Assembly: GCA_900073065.1 (NCBI GenBank)
Contig: FJOG01000003.1
Coordinates: 69,809 to 97,852, forward strand
Length of the DNA: 28,044 nucleotides
Reading direction: 5' to 3'
DNA from: Phialocephala subalpina
Lineage: Eukaryota; Ascomycota; Leotiomycetes; Helotiales; Mollisiaceae
The notes beneath the pieces were generated by a model. That model made no database searches and was not told the origin of the DNA. It saw only the letters and a list, made by a program, of their open reading frames with translations. Numbering within the stretch: position 1 is the stretch's first letter; the number at the start of each line of letters is the position of its first letter. The position numbers and the translations under genes were made by a program. Below, one piece after another: positions 11,025 to 23,936 of this stretch.

Positions 11025-11222
11025 GCCTGGGAGCTTGAAGAACAACGCAACCAAAGTCATAGGCCAAAAGATCAGCATCATAACGGACATGATGTAGCTA
11101 CTCTTCCCATCATTCCGACTGTCAATTGTCATGCATCGTTGGAATATTGAGACCTGAGCATCCATGTCCGAAACTCCCTTCGCCAGAAGTAATCCGGAAT
11201 CTTTCCACCGCTGATAGGACAT
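11025..11222 (-). pseudogene. Fragment like a CorA-type membrane segment
   Basis: A minus-strand frame reads DSRNDGKSSYIMSVMMLIFW followed by PMTLVALFFKLPGG. This resembles the first transmembrane helix and its lead-in (short KDS-type linker, hydrophobic stretch with FxP-x-T, then an F and P) in fungal CorA-like membrane proteins. There is no second helix or metal-selectivity motif; instead the frame runs into the LeuRS-like fragment. I read it as a captured or decayed piece. The assignment is by eye and tentative. Confidence 0.35.
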
Positions 11223-11256
11223 TTGACAGGCGGTCCTCGAGTTTCAGAGGTAGACC

Positions 11257-12323
11257 TTATTCAAGTCGTCGCTTTTTGAAGAACGAGTCCATTGTCTTCT
11301 GGCTCGAGTCATGTTTCAGACTTCCGATCCCTCCTCGAGTCTTCTTCAACCCTTTGAGATGATCTTGGCTGTTCACTGCCATCACAAGGAGTGACATGTT
11401 GACCAGTTTGGAAGATGCAGGTGATATATGAAGAGAAGCAGGAGGTGGAGTGAACGGTTTCTGGGGCACGTTTGCAGATTCTGAAGGTGATTCTGCAGAC
11501 TTGACATGTGTCGAAATTGGAACAGGTGCAACATCTTCTGCCGGTGCAGAGCTCATCCATTCTGGTCGTGGCAGATTTGTTGCTTTGGTAGACGTTGAAT
11601 GTTCTTCACCGTTAGAAGTGTGCTCCTGCTTCGGCTTGACTTCCAGCTCCAAGTAGCCAGTGTTTGACCATCCACCGAGATATTCCAGGCTGAATCCCCT
11701 CCCAGCGGCTTGTACACCTGGCAGGACTCTGACATCTCCAACAGGAAATCGCTTCAGCAGTACCCTCCAGAGATGGCTCAGAATGATTCCATGTGCAACC
11801 ACAACCACAGAGTATTCTTCCTCCACCTCATGCAGCAATTGCACGAGGTGACCATCCACGAATGTGTCCATCCGCAGCTTCATGCTCTCCTTGCTCTCAA
11901 TATCTTGAAAGCTAGGGTCGTTGCGATGGGCTTCGAGATGTGCATCCTTCCCACTCTTAGTTCCTGCCTTCGGCCGCTCGAAAAATTGTTTGCCTTCGTA
12001 GAACCCGAAGTCCTGCTCTCGCAATAATTCGAGCTTTGTAGTCTTCGAAGGTGGAGGGTCTTGAGCTTCGCGAATGGCCTCGGCAGTTCGGAACGCGCGT
12101 TGAAGGTCGGAGGAGAAGATATGCTTCACTTTGACATCTGTCGAAGCAAGGTGGAAGCCTAGACGATCGGCTTGAAGGACGCCATGGTTCGTAAGAGCGG
12201 AGTCTGTCGTGCCAGCGCTGGATAATTGTTAGCAAATATTTTCTTGCTCGGGAAGTAGGAAGCATACTAGACTCCAGCCACATTGTGTATGGTCTCGCCG
12301 TGTCTGATTAGAAAGAGCCTCAT
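11257..12323 (-). CDS. Histidine phosphatase with C-terminal PIP-box-like motif
   Basis: Exon 1 (12323-12268), a 50-nt intron (GTATGC...CCAG) and exon 2 (12217-11257) give 338 residues. The start ATG directly precedes the core (MRLFLIRHGET), so there is no N-terminal extension. The RHGE phosphohistidine motif is at 7-10, SDLQRAFRTAE at about 55-65, LLREQDFGFYEG at about 83-94, and the second catalytic His in VVAHG at 161. This is the complete catalytic set of the phosphoglycerate-mutase-like superfamily. The core ends near residue 200. A Pro/Ser-rich linker and a conserved-looking segment (SKLVNMSLLVMAVNSQDHLK) follow. The extreme C-terminus is QKTMDSFF-KKRRLE (325-338), a match to the PCNA-interacting consensus Q-x-x-h-x-x-F-F with basic residues that could also act in nuclear import. 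Substrate unknown. Confidence 0.9.
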
Positions 12324-14578
12324 CCCGCAGCCTGGGATGGGAATGCGTTATTCTTCAGCCAAAAGACATGCTTGGTTTGTGATGGTGGAAGAGGAAGAAA
12401 TGCACCAGCGAATTTGAAAGTTTAAGTCGAGATTTTTAGCGAAGGCGCTAGCCCCAATTTGATAGCTGCACCTACCTCCAACATCCGTGGATAAATGAGA
12501 AAAGGGGATGAAATGTCAAGGATATTGAGAATCATCGGAAACACGCCGAGATTCACATCAGATACATCCCTTGGATCATTCTAGCTGGACGTCTCATTAC
12601 GAGCCAGTTCAAGTCCCAATTTTACCTGACAAAATTTGCGCAAAGTGAGAAGGCAAAAGACAGGACATTGGGAAGCACAGGGAATAGCTCATTCTACTCC
12701 TTGTGTCTCTGTAATCTCAACCTCATTCTTGCTGGACGCTAGCCATCATACTTGATGCTCTTATTCACCTGCTTTTGGTTCACGAATCCCATGAGACTCG
12801 ATGCAGTAGCCTTTACACGCGCGTTCCGTTCATTTTCTCGCAATTCATGGCCTGATATATACTTTGATGTTACTTCACTATATTTGGGGTGCGCAAGTCG
12901 AGCTGGTTTGCGAAAACCTTATCTTCAGGTTTCATTTGGGCAATTCTTGCTCTCCTCGTCGAAGCACGGAAGTGGGAAGGGCTTCACCTTGTCGCTCAAA
13001 GCATACAGACTTGCCCTTCCAACCCATCCATCACACTTAGAATTCTCAATTTATTCGCCATTCCATTGTCCAAACTCTGAATTTCGTCCAATTTGCCTCT
13101 GTTGATTCTTCGATTGTAGGTTTTATGTTTGTGCACTACTCCACGTGCCACCAAATCTGAGGTCTCTTGACCAACTCATTCAATCCATTCAATCCATTCA
13201 ATCCATTCAATTCACTTCGGTGCCATGGCTGAATTCCATCCCACCCAGGCATTTTCGCTGTCAGCTTGTTTGGCTTGGTCTCGAACGATCGAGGTTTTAT
13301 CTTGCTCTCCAAAATTAGTGGCAACTTTTTGTTTTCGCCTTCTCAGAACGCTGCTCAAACTGGGTGTTTTTCAAATTACATCAATAATGTCGTTGTCAAC
13401 TTCTTCTACCGCTCCATAGTAACTGAAATATCACCTGAGATCACATGTTAGACATTCTTTCCGTCTCAGACTAGGCCAATTCGATGATTCTCTATAGCAA
13501 CACCTCCCATGCACCTCCTATTATCAAATTCTACTTCTTCAACTCATCACGTGGATGCCTCATTACCTAGGTGTTGTTCCCAGCAGACTCTGTCTAACTT
13601 TCAATTTTTTACCCGCTGCTAAGTTCGGAAATCAAGTTGAGCGATCTTGTTTGGTAATGTTGCTTTGTAATATTTACACCAATCATGCCATGCATAAACA
13701 CCCAGTCAAACTCACCCTGCCCATTGATTTGCGATCATCCCAGATCCTCTTGGGCTTTTGAGCCTGACCTGCTCTGTGCTTTCGTCCCCATTGGACTTTT
13801 GCAAGACTTCCTTCCTGCCTCCAAATCCTTTCATATTGATCCTCATTCGTCTTTAATTCTACCCTTTGACCTCAATGCACCTCCACTCTGCTTACATGTT
13901 GCAAGGCCTCTTCCTCTCCTTGGATCAACCTCACTCTAAAGACATTGCACCTTTTTGTGTCATCTCTTCGTAAATTCGCTGTCAACAGCCAGTCTTTCTT
14001 CTCCTATCACTTTCTTCCCATTCCCTGCTTTCGATGCTCTTTCATCCTAGACACTCTCTTGCTCGCTGTCAACACATTCATGCATTCCACCGGCTCTCAA
14101 ATCGTCAGACTAGCATAAGCACATATCTGCATGCGTGCATGGCAAAGTACAGATACTAACAGGTATGTACACTCAGTCAGACATCCTCATCCCCTCGACA
14201 TCACCCCACATCACCGACATTCAGCTCTGCTCTTTCATCATGTGCTCGACGTCACCTTCAAGCACACGACCAGACTAACACAAGAATAACACTTGAAGTG
14301 AACACAGCCAGACGCCGACACAAGAAGTAACGATATCTCGGTAAGACATTCTCCTTGTCATGATACTCCAAGCCATAACGTACTTTCTCAGCTTGTCGTT
14401 ACGTTCGTCGATGGTCATCTTTGCATGGCACATTTACCTTTCAACTTTGTCCAATTCCCAGCAACAGCAATCTCTCACGAAATCAACTTCATCTCACTCA
14501 ACTGACCTGCATAGCGCCCGCTTGGCCTGAAGTAGCGCTAGCTCCAAGACTAGTGCAGCTGCTCCCAGATATAACCAA
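12324..14578. other. Long pyrimidine-rich non-coding stretch
   Basis: 2.25 kb without a convincing gene. The plus strand is markedly C+T-rich, especially about 12900-14100 and 14180-14470, with many TTC, CATC and CTC runs. Short plus-strand ORFs have no protein-like composition. Good 5' splice sites (GTATGT near 14163, GTAAGA at 14341) and nearby acceptors suggest that the right part is a spliced 5' leader of the gene starting at 14975, with short upstream ORFs. This leader is an inference. Confidence 0.5.
13177..13212. repeat. 9-bp minisatellite, four copies
   Basis: The unit CATTCAATC is repeated three times exactly, and a fourth copy ends in T instead of C. Confidence 0.9.
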
Positions 14579-15078
14579 GTCCCAGAACCCAACTCCTCCT
14601 TCCAATCTACACGGCGTTTCGTCCGTTCGCAATTGATGCGCGGAGAGCCGAGCACATCTACTACTAATAACACACCTACCTGTCAATCACATTCCTTCAC
14701 CCCTCATCGACGCAACATTCCACAATGGACGAGACGGCTGAGCAGCCTCTTGTCTCGCCTGATCCCCACCTTCCCCTAGCACAAGCATCAATATCTCTAC
14801 CCCCTATCACAATGTCACCAGAAGTTCCGTCCCAGAACCCAACTCCTCCTTCCAATCTACACGGCGTTTCGTCCGTTCGCAATTGATGCGCGGAGAGCCG
14901 AGCACATCTACTACTAATAACACACCTACCTGTCAATCACATTCCTTCACCCCTCATCGACGCAACATTCCACAATGGACGAGACGGCTGAGCAGCCTCT
15001 TGTCTCGCCTGATCCCCACCTTCCCCTAGCACAAGCATCAATATCTCTACCCCCTATCACAATGTCACCAGAAGTTCC
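14579..15078 (+). repeat. Perfect 250-bp tandem duplication over a gene start
   Basis: Bases 14579-14828 and 14829-15078 appear identical, head to tail. The unit holds 5' leader sequence with a TACTAAT branch-site-like motif, an ATG (14725 and 14975) and the first codons reading MDETAEQPL. The lack of any difference, in a genome that mutates repeats, points to a very recent event or an assembly error. The length is well under the several hundred bp usually needed for RIP. Confidence 0.93.
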
Positions 15079-18037
15079 AAGCGGAAGCGAGCGACTCCAC
15101 CCGAGCCAAAGAAGCCCAAGAGAGCACGAGCCCTTGGACCTGAGGATCTCGACGAAGATGGCAATCCCAAACAAAGAAAGAAAAACAAGGTTGGATATCG
15201 AAACTTGGTTTCATTCAAGTTCGAGAAAGAGAGTTCGCTCGCATACCTGAGAACCCTTACTCCAGAGCCATTCTCAGAGCCTGAGTTTGATAGGGCGGAC
15301 TATGAAGACCCCGAGGTGGAGAGCGAGTCCGATTCCGACTCTGACGAAGATTCCGGATATGGTGGCTCTTTCCCAAAGAGAAAGAGAAATACCAAGAAGC
15401 CAGCTCGACTTGGTGAAACTGAAAGGTACAATTCTCCCACTTCCTTTTCAATATCCGTTTTCGTTTCGACATGTTTGAGATATACAGACACTAACACCAA
15501 CACAGAGACGATGGCATGACACTCGACGACCTAACCATCGGCCACCCCCAACGCCGAGGCTGCAAAGCATGCTTCCTCTCTAGCAACGATGACTGCTCAC
15601 TCATCTCCGACCCCGACTCATACCCTTGCGAAGAGTGCAACGACGCCGGCTGCGACTGCCAACTCATCCTCACACCCAAATACAAAGCCGTCTGCGAACG
15701 CTGTAAGTTCCTCAAACAACCCTGCTCCTACAAACTCGACGGCGGCAAAGACCAAGATAGCTGCGAAGCATGTGTCTCCGCCGGCGTAAAATGCTGTGCC
15801 GGTCCCCGCGCCGAAGGAAACTTCACCCGCCGCATAGACGAAGTTCTCAACCGCACTACCCCTGAACGAGAAGTTCTCGCAGGACTGAAAGAAGACTCGC
15901 CGCCTGAACGAGATAGGAAGTTTGTGATGTGCAACCAATGCCGAAACGGCGGCAAGCGATGCAATCTCAAAGGCAAGAAAGCCACTGGTCCTTGTCGAGA
16001 ATGCAAGAAAATTGGACAAGAATGTCAGTTTGTGTGGAAGCCTAATCGCCTTCTGTCTCTGATGGGCAATGGAGAGGGGGAGCCAAGCTCAAGTACAGAT
16101 AAGAAGAAGGGCAAGAACGCACGAGATTCAACTCCACCACCAGATGGTCGAGACCTAACCGGCGAGCCACATACACCGAATACACACACTCAAGTCCTCT
16201 ACTCCGAAGTAGAACGTCGACTCAAGAGAAAGCAGAAGAAACTCGAAGCAAAGGGCCTCGCACTTCCCGAACCAGGCAAGCAGAACTCATCCAGCTCGTT
16301 CACGAAGAAGAAGAAGGGAAAGAAGTGGATGGGGGATCAAAGTCCCAGGCTAATCGGCACCACACTAGGAGTCAAACACATCGACATCATCACCGCTTTC
16401 TGCCACCCTATCAAATTCAACTACATTCCTCCTCCTACATTCTCGCCTTTCGACCTTCCCTCTTCGAGACAGGCATCGACTTCTGAGGCATCGGTTGCTT
16501 CTTCTTCAAACAGCACATCGATCTTCGGCAAGAAGGAAAAGAAAAAATCAAAGAAGACCAAGACAGTAGTACCACCGGACCCCGACCCCTGCGATTTCTG
16601 CAACTCCCCATTCTTCCCGCTCACCGGCCTATCCGACACCTCCGGCCCGAGGAAGGTAGAAGGCTATTATGATCCCAGCAGTGCTGGCTTCGAAGAGATT
16701 TCTGGTGGGTATTCCGAGCTTGGGTATAAGAGTACGAAGATGTGTGTTCCGTGCACTACTGCGAGGTTTAGGATTATGAGTTGTGAACAGCATCGAGGTT
16801 TGTCTTTCTTCCCTTTTCACTTGTCTAGCTTCTACTTGTCCGTTAAGGAGAGAGGACTTGGCGTGTTGAAAATGTTCGGGAGAGAATGAATGCTAACAAA
16901 TCTTGCAGTCCGCAAACTCCGAGTCGGCCCTCTAGGCACCCACACCGGCGCCGGAAAAGTCGAAGTCGATGAACGAGTCTACGATGATCGCCTCTGGGCC
17001 TTGGCATGCGCTGGTATTTAATCCCCCTCCCTTCTCTCCTCCCCCCTTCTCTCCATCCCAATAATTCCCGGCCACTTCCATTTTCTAAAACTCTCAAAGG
17101 AATCTACACAGGCGACCTCCCCGCCGCAGAACTAGTAACAAACGCCCTCTGGTGCTCCATCTGCCCCACCCTCGCCACCCAAAAATGCTGCACCCAGCAA
17201 CCCGTCCTCACATCCTCCGACTCCCACTCCAACTCCTTCAAAGGCTGCGGCCTCTTACTCTGCGATGTGTGTGAAGAGATGATGGGGAAGATGTGGAAAG
17301 GCGGTATCAAGACGAATCCCGAGATCCTGGGTGCTGTTATTAGAGAGTTGACGAATCAAGCGTGGATATACAAAGAGGGTGTGAGAGCCGATGCTTCGTT
17401 CTTGACGCCTGAGGGGGAGTTGATGGTTAGGCTTGAGCAGGGGTTCGGGGAGGTTAAGGCGGATCCGGGGTTTGAGGCTTCTTTTGCTGAGGCTTTGAAG
17501 TCTCCTGATCTGGGTGCTGGGTTTGGGGAGGGGAAGGAATGGGGTGGTGTTGATAAAGATGGGGATGAGATGCCGGATGACGATTTCGGGAATCGTGGCA
17601 AGGGAAGTAGTACTCTCAAGAAGGACAAAAGTAAGGGAAAGACCAATGAGCCCAAGAAGGGGAAGAAGCCTCAGGACACCAAAGGCAAAGGCAAAGACTG
17701 GTCGTACTTCAAGCCGGAATATCGACCGAAGGACTGGGACAAGGACAAGGACGATGACGACATCGCCACCTCCGGAAGCTTCGAAGTCCAAGCCCCTAAA
17801 CCAACATCAAAGCCCAGCAAGCGTGGCAAAAGTGGTTCAGTGATTGGCGGAAGCTTCGAGGCTGAAGAACCTGGATATGGCTCGAAGCCGGGACGCAAAG
17901 GCAGGCGAGGATCAGCATTATTTGATGGGGAGTTGGAGTTTGGTGGTCCATTAAGCAAGGATGCTAGGAGGGAGAATGAGCGAAGATTGAGCAATGCGTT
18001 CGGGGGCCAATTCATGGACCTCACAGGAGATGATTGA
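14975..18037 (+). CDS. Cys-rich, probably zinc-binding nuclear protein
   Basis: Best model: exons 14975-15001, 15082-15425, 15506-16797, 16909-17013 and 17100-18037, giving 901 residues. The last three introns have good borders, and those ending at 15505 and 16908 have CTAAC branch sites. The first intron is weak (GTCTCG donor), and the start is uncertain because frame 15013-15425 has no ATG. Near the N-terminus are a basic nuclear-signal-like stretch ([16 protein letters not shown]) and an acidic Ser/Asp run. Residues about 143-297 hold repeated C-x2-C-x6-C units ([55 protein letters not shown]) like half Zn2Cys6 clusters. A second Cys set follows: CDFC 486, CVPC 537, CEQH 550, CSIC 608 and CDVC 644. 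The tail is Lys/Gly-rich with two GGSFE/GSFE repeats. Chromatin or DNA binding is plausible but inferred. Confidence 0.75.
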
Positions 18038-19400
18038 GGGGTGGTGGCGATATTGATATCTTGTACCTATACTTAAAAGCCTGATTTTTGGTGGGAACTT
18101 AGCAAGGGAGTCATTGTCCTATCTCGGCAGGAGAATTCAGGTCCTGGGCTTGAAATCTTCTGGAGATGGACATTAAGGGCAACGATATAATACTAGAGGG
18201 GAATAGCTTAGCAAAATTAGCAATGAAATCCGATTCTTCTTTCAATATCGGTTTTTGATATAATTAAAATTCTAAGCCTAAAGGAAAGTAAAGTTAATTA
18301 CGTAATGTAGATAATTGAATGCCGTATTTGCAAGTTGTAATATTCGTTTTATTCCTCGAGGAAAATCTAATCCCCAATAAGAAAAGCACAAAAATTCGAT
18401 CCGGACAATTAAAAGCTTCTCGAATGTTCTAATCTAATCCGATATAAAATCATATTCCAATGATATAGAAACCCAATCCTCAAACTCAAATATTCCAGGT
18501 TCAAAAATCCTTCCACCTCCAATTCACGTGATTCACCCTCCCTTTTCTCAACGCAGAAAGTTTCTAAGTTGGAATTAGGACTTAAAAATACGAAAAGTTC
18601 CGACTTGATTTCATTAACAAATTCCCTCAAAATCGACATGAAAAGTCAGATCCAAAATCCAGACAATGGAGGAGCTTTCTCGAAAACAGCACGCGATCAA
18701 GAATCCCTCCTTGAAATTGAGAGTCGCTGAGATCAATTGAGAGCTTATGATTATCAAAAGCGCCAACCCTGTCCCAACAACTGAGCCCCGAATGGCTGAA
18801 ATCACAATACGAGTTACTTCGCATCACAATCATCAACAAGCACAAACTCAGGCAGGCAATCCATTACAAGCCACCAAGTCTAGCAGCATGCAGAAAGCAA
18901 AGCCAGCTCAGTTTTAATAATTCATCCGTGGTATCCACGTTCATCAAGCCTCGCCAAGCACAACACATATCGTTCATCTTTGCTCATCTTAACTCATCTC
19001 CGCCTTCATTTCCTTCCACTCCCCTTCACGCAAATCCAGTCATGCTCTCATCCACGAAATCCATCCATATGCACAAGCCCAGATATATCATCACTCCACC
19101 CTAAACTCCAATGCCATGCAAGCAATGCAACCACCAACTCCACCCTACCATGCATTCTGTACCATTTTATTTCGTTCCCGCCGAAGAAAACCGTAAACCG
19201 AAATCGAAAGTCGTAAACCCTTCGTAATCGAGAAGAGAGAAACCATCACCCATCTACCAAGTATTTCCTTGCCATTCCATCGTATCGAGTCGTATCGTCC
19301 TTGGTGAAGGCGTCGAGAAAAACAGAAAGAGCCAAATAACAAGTCGAAAATCGAAAGACCAAATTTGTGTACAGGTACATAAAACCGGAAGTCCCTTCCC
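18038..19400. other. Convergent intergenic region
   Basis: Holds the 3' ends of two convergent genes. A mildly AT-rich patch lies at about 18190-18430. From 18900 to 19160 the plus strand is rich in CATC and TCATC. Short ORFs here have no protein character. Confidence 0.5.
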
Positions 19401-21260
<1,860 letters not shown>

Positions 21261-22287
21261 TTTTGTGGATAATCGACGGTGCGGAGAATGGAGAGAGAAG
21301 TTGGAGAAGTGATTGAGGGGATTTCGGGGTAATTGAAGGAGTGATGGAGGATAGGGAGAGGTGTGGAGTTGATCGCGTGAGGTGCTGTAGAAAAGTACCG
21401 GGAAAGACCGGCTGGCAGCGGTTCCCTCGAGATCGCAAGACGCGCACTGTGCAGTGTTCGTATTACGAGGTCAAGAGGCTCTGGCTGTCGAGTGATCTCT
21501 CATGCAGCAGTAGATAATTGACCGAAGTCGTGGTGGAGTTGTGCTTTTGTGTGGTGGTGAATGTTTATGGGGGAAGGTTTGCAGAGTTGGAAAGTTTTTG
21601 AGGTCTCAAAATCTCGGGTCAACTGCCTTGGGGGCTCGTGGCTTCCCTGCATTGACGATCTAGGGCCCCTAGCCACCATAGTGCGGGGTGTCCTCGGGAC
21701 GAAGGTTGCCCCTCATCGATATAACGCAAACATTAAAGCGCCATGATCTCTACGACTGATACTTGAATACTATCTTCAATTGCAAGTGCACTGCATGCGC
21801 AATCCTTCTTGAAGTATCGGAGTATTAGGTGCATTTATTTGTGGAGTTTGCTTTTTCTCCCCATGCACTGCACAAGTACTTCCTCGCCCCCAAAGTCAGG
21901 CAAGACACGGCTCTGCAGCTACACAGCGCCGAATTCACCAAGAAACATCAGCTGTCCTCTGAATCGAATCATGAGACATCGCGAGGTCATGGGTAAAAGA
22001 AGGACCGTATCTACCCTCCAATTGTTGCAGAGTGCTGACTCCGAGATAGAAAATGTTCCAAGGTAACCTGAGCTCGACCTCGGGTTCCTGAATCTGTACC
22101 ACCATAGCGGCCCTTTCACCGAGGATCAGGTCGAGAGGTTTGGAAATACCACCAACTGCACTGGTCTTTCCTTCCCGGGTCTGACTCCTGGCAGTTGGCC
22201 TAGAGCAGCAAGTACAGCCTGCAGCATTCTGCTCTTCCACTTCTTCACCGCCAGCAAAATCCATGCAGCCATACAGCTCGCCTTGTC
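21261..22287. other. PFK-2 promoter and intergenic DNA
   Basis: Contains the promoter and 5' UTR of the PFK-2/FBPase-2 gene. A 109-codon minus-strand ORF (22264-21935, start MDFAGGEEVEEQ, with a CTCC motif) is the only coding candidate. It has no recognisable domain and I do not call it. Confidence 0.4.
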
Positions 22288-22920
22288 ATGCACGTGCTGG
22301 CAGATACAGAAAGGGAACCGTCACCGCTTCCAAAGGACGACAACAATGAAGACCGTGGAGAACACGCAGAAGAGAACAGGACATCGACATACATTTCCCA
22401 TGCTATACATCTCCTTCCTCTTGTTCCTCTTTGGACTCCCGCCCTCACTCCCGGCCATGACTCCCGAAATCATCTTATCTCACTCTCGTCCGCAGGGCTG
22501 ATCGAGACAAGGGCTGAATCTTCTACCCGACAGATGCGTACGGGTACCGGATCAGAGAAGGGCGAGCAAAGATGCAGAGAAAAGCAGATTGTCACACCGC
22601 TTTATGCAATTTCGCAACGGAGACACGGTAGAAGATGGATGTTGAGGAGTCGGGGTGGATATTTTTCGATCTGGTTCTTGATTGCAGACGGGAAGGATTC
22701 TACGTGGACAACGACGAGGCTTGACTTCACGATAAGGGCGATAACGATTACCTTGCATGATGTTAAAGCGGCGGTGTGGACTGGATTGGTCATGGATTGT
22801 GAATGGGAGATTGAAGATATACTGGTCGGCCAAGAGAGGGTTCGGAAGAGTCTTGGGGAGGTCTACTGCTGCTTGGTAGATACAGGAGAGATGGAAGAAA
22901 AGGATAAAGAAGGGCTTTAA
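22288..22920 (+). CDS. Hypothetical ORF, doubtful
   Basis: An uninterrupted ATG-to-TAA frame of 210 codons. The protein is charged (many Arg, Glu and Thr), has no signal peptide, helix pattern or family motif I recognise, and no intron is needed. The opposite strand is also open over part of it (22833-22552), which weakens the case. The stop lies right at the edge of an AT-rich patch. It may be a chance ORF or the remains of a gene cut by the AT-rich insertion. Confidence 0.2.
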   Translation: MHVLADTEREPSPLPKDDNNEDRGEHAEENRTSTYISHAIHLLPLVPLWTPALTPGHDSRNHLISLSSAGLIETRAESSTRQMRTGTGSEKGEQRCREKQIVTPLYAISQRRHGRRWMLRSRGGYFSIWFLIADGKDSTWTTTRLDFTIRAITITLHDVKAAVWTGLVMDCEWEIEDILVGQERVRKSLGEVYCCLVDTGEMEEKDKEGL

Positions 22921-23936
22921 GAGACGTCCTTATAAAGCGAAATGCCATCCTTATAATTCTGATTAAAACGTTTAAAATTTCAATACGGAATAGCCTTTTA
23001 TCCTATTTTCTACTTCCTAATATAATCTAATCCCTTTGCTTACTGGTATAAAATTTAGTATTAACTAATAACTTATAGTGGAATGAATTGATTGCGCTTT
23101 GAACTTATTCTACGTTTGATTGGTTTTCTAATTACTCTTTTTATCCTATGTTATTACTATACCTCTACGATAACTATACATCTTTAAACTTGTAAACTAC
23201 CTAAAGCAACCACTCTAATTGATAAATAGGTAGTTATTTTTGTTTTTAAACCCAAAGGTAAAGCCATTATAAGGAAGGGCTGCGAGGATAACGGGAATTC
23301 CCAGCTCTTTTACCGAGGCTGGCTCAAAGGGCACTAATCTTTAAATGGCTTAGTTTCACTGTTCAAATGTTATCTTGGTAGCTGATCGCGTATAAGTGTA
23401 CCACTAAGCTCTAACAAATGTAGACTAGCAAGCGCCAGAAATGGCCTCATATATTTTTGGTGCCCCTCAGGCCCTAAACAAAACGAACGCCCAGCTGCTA
23501 TCAACAGGTGTTTTACATCAGCGGTTAGCGAACGTCGAGATTGCGCGAGGGTGCGGCCCTTAGAATTGAGAATACGATACAATAGCCTGTAGGATTTCAG
23601 GCTAGGGTGAAAGACTCATGTAACCTTAATGTGTCAGTTGCATCCTAGTATCTTGTCCTTGGTGCCAACGTGGCAATAGTTTTGCTATCGCTGACTGACG
23701 TTGCTCAACTTGCAGTGAGGGCCTGTCCACTGAAGACGGAGGTAGAGCTGCTCGAGTGACCCTGAACAGTACCTGAAGAGGACCAAGTGCGTATCAAAAT
23801 GGTTTCTGACTCACTTACGTGAGCTGGTTATCAGATGCTGCAGTAAATCAGGTAAGAGCATATGGTGGGCAAAAAGTGTCTTGTATAGTCTAAGGTTCTA
23901 GCTACTGAGAGAGTATGAGGATATATTACCCCTGAA
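22921..23936. other. AT-rich patch and gene-free DNA
   Basis: 22921-23270 is AT-rich with TTATAA, AATTA and TTTAAA runs and looks like a small RIP-degraded remnant. 23270-23936 returns to ordinary composition but has no credible ORF. It contains the 3' flank of the ubiquitin-like-domain gene. Confidence 0.5.

Noticed and set aside
12752..13105. 117-codon ORF in the pyrimidine-rich stretch
   Set aside because: Phe/Ser/Leu-rich composition is what a C+T-rich strand gives by chance, and there are no splice sites or motifs.
14498..15174. Minus-strand ORFs with repeated identical protein segments
   Set aside because: The repetition only reflects the 250-bp tandem duplication, and these frames oppose the start of the plus-strand gene.
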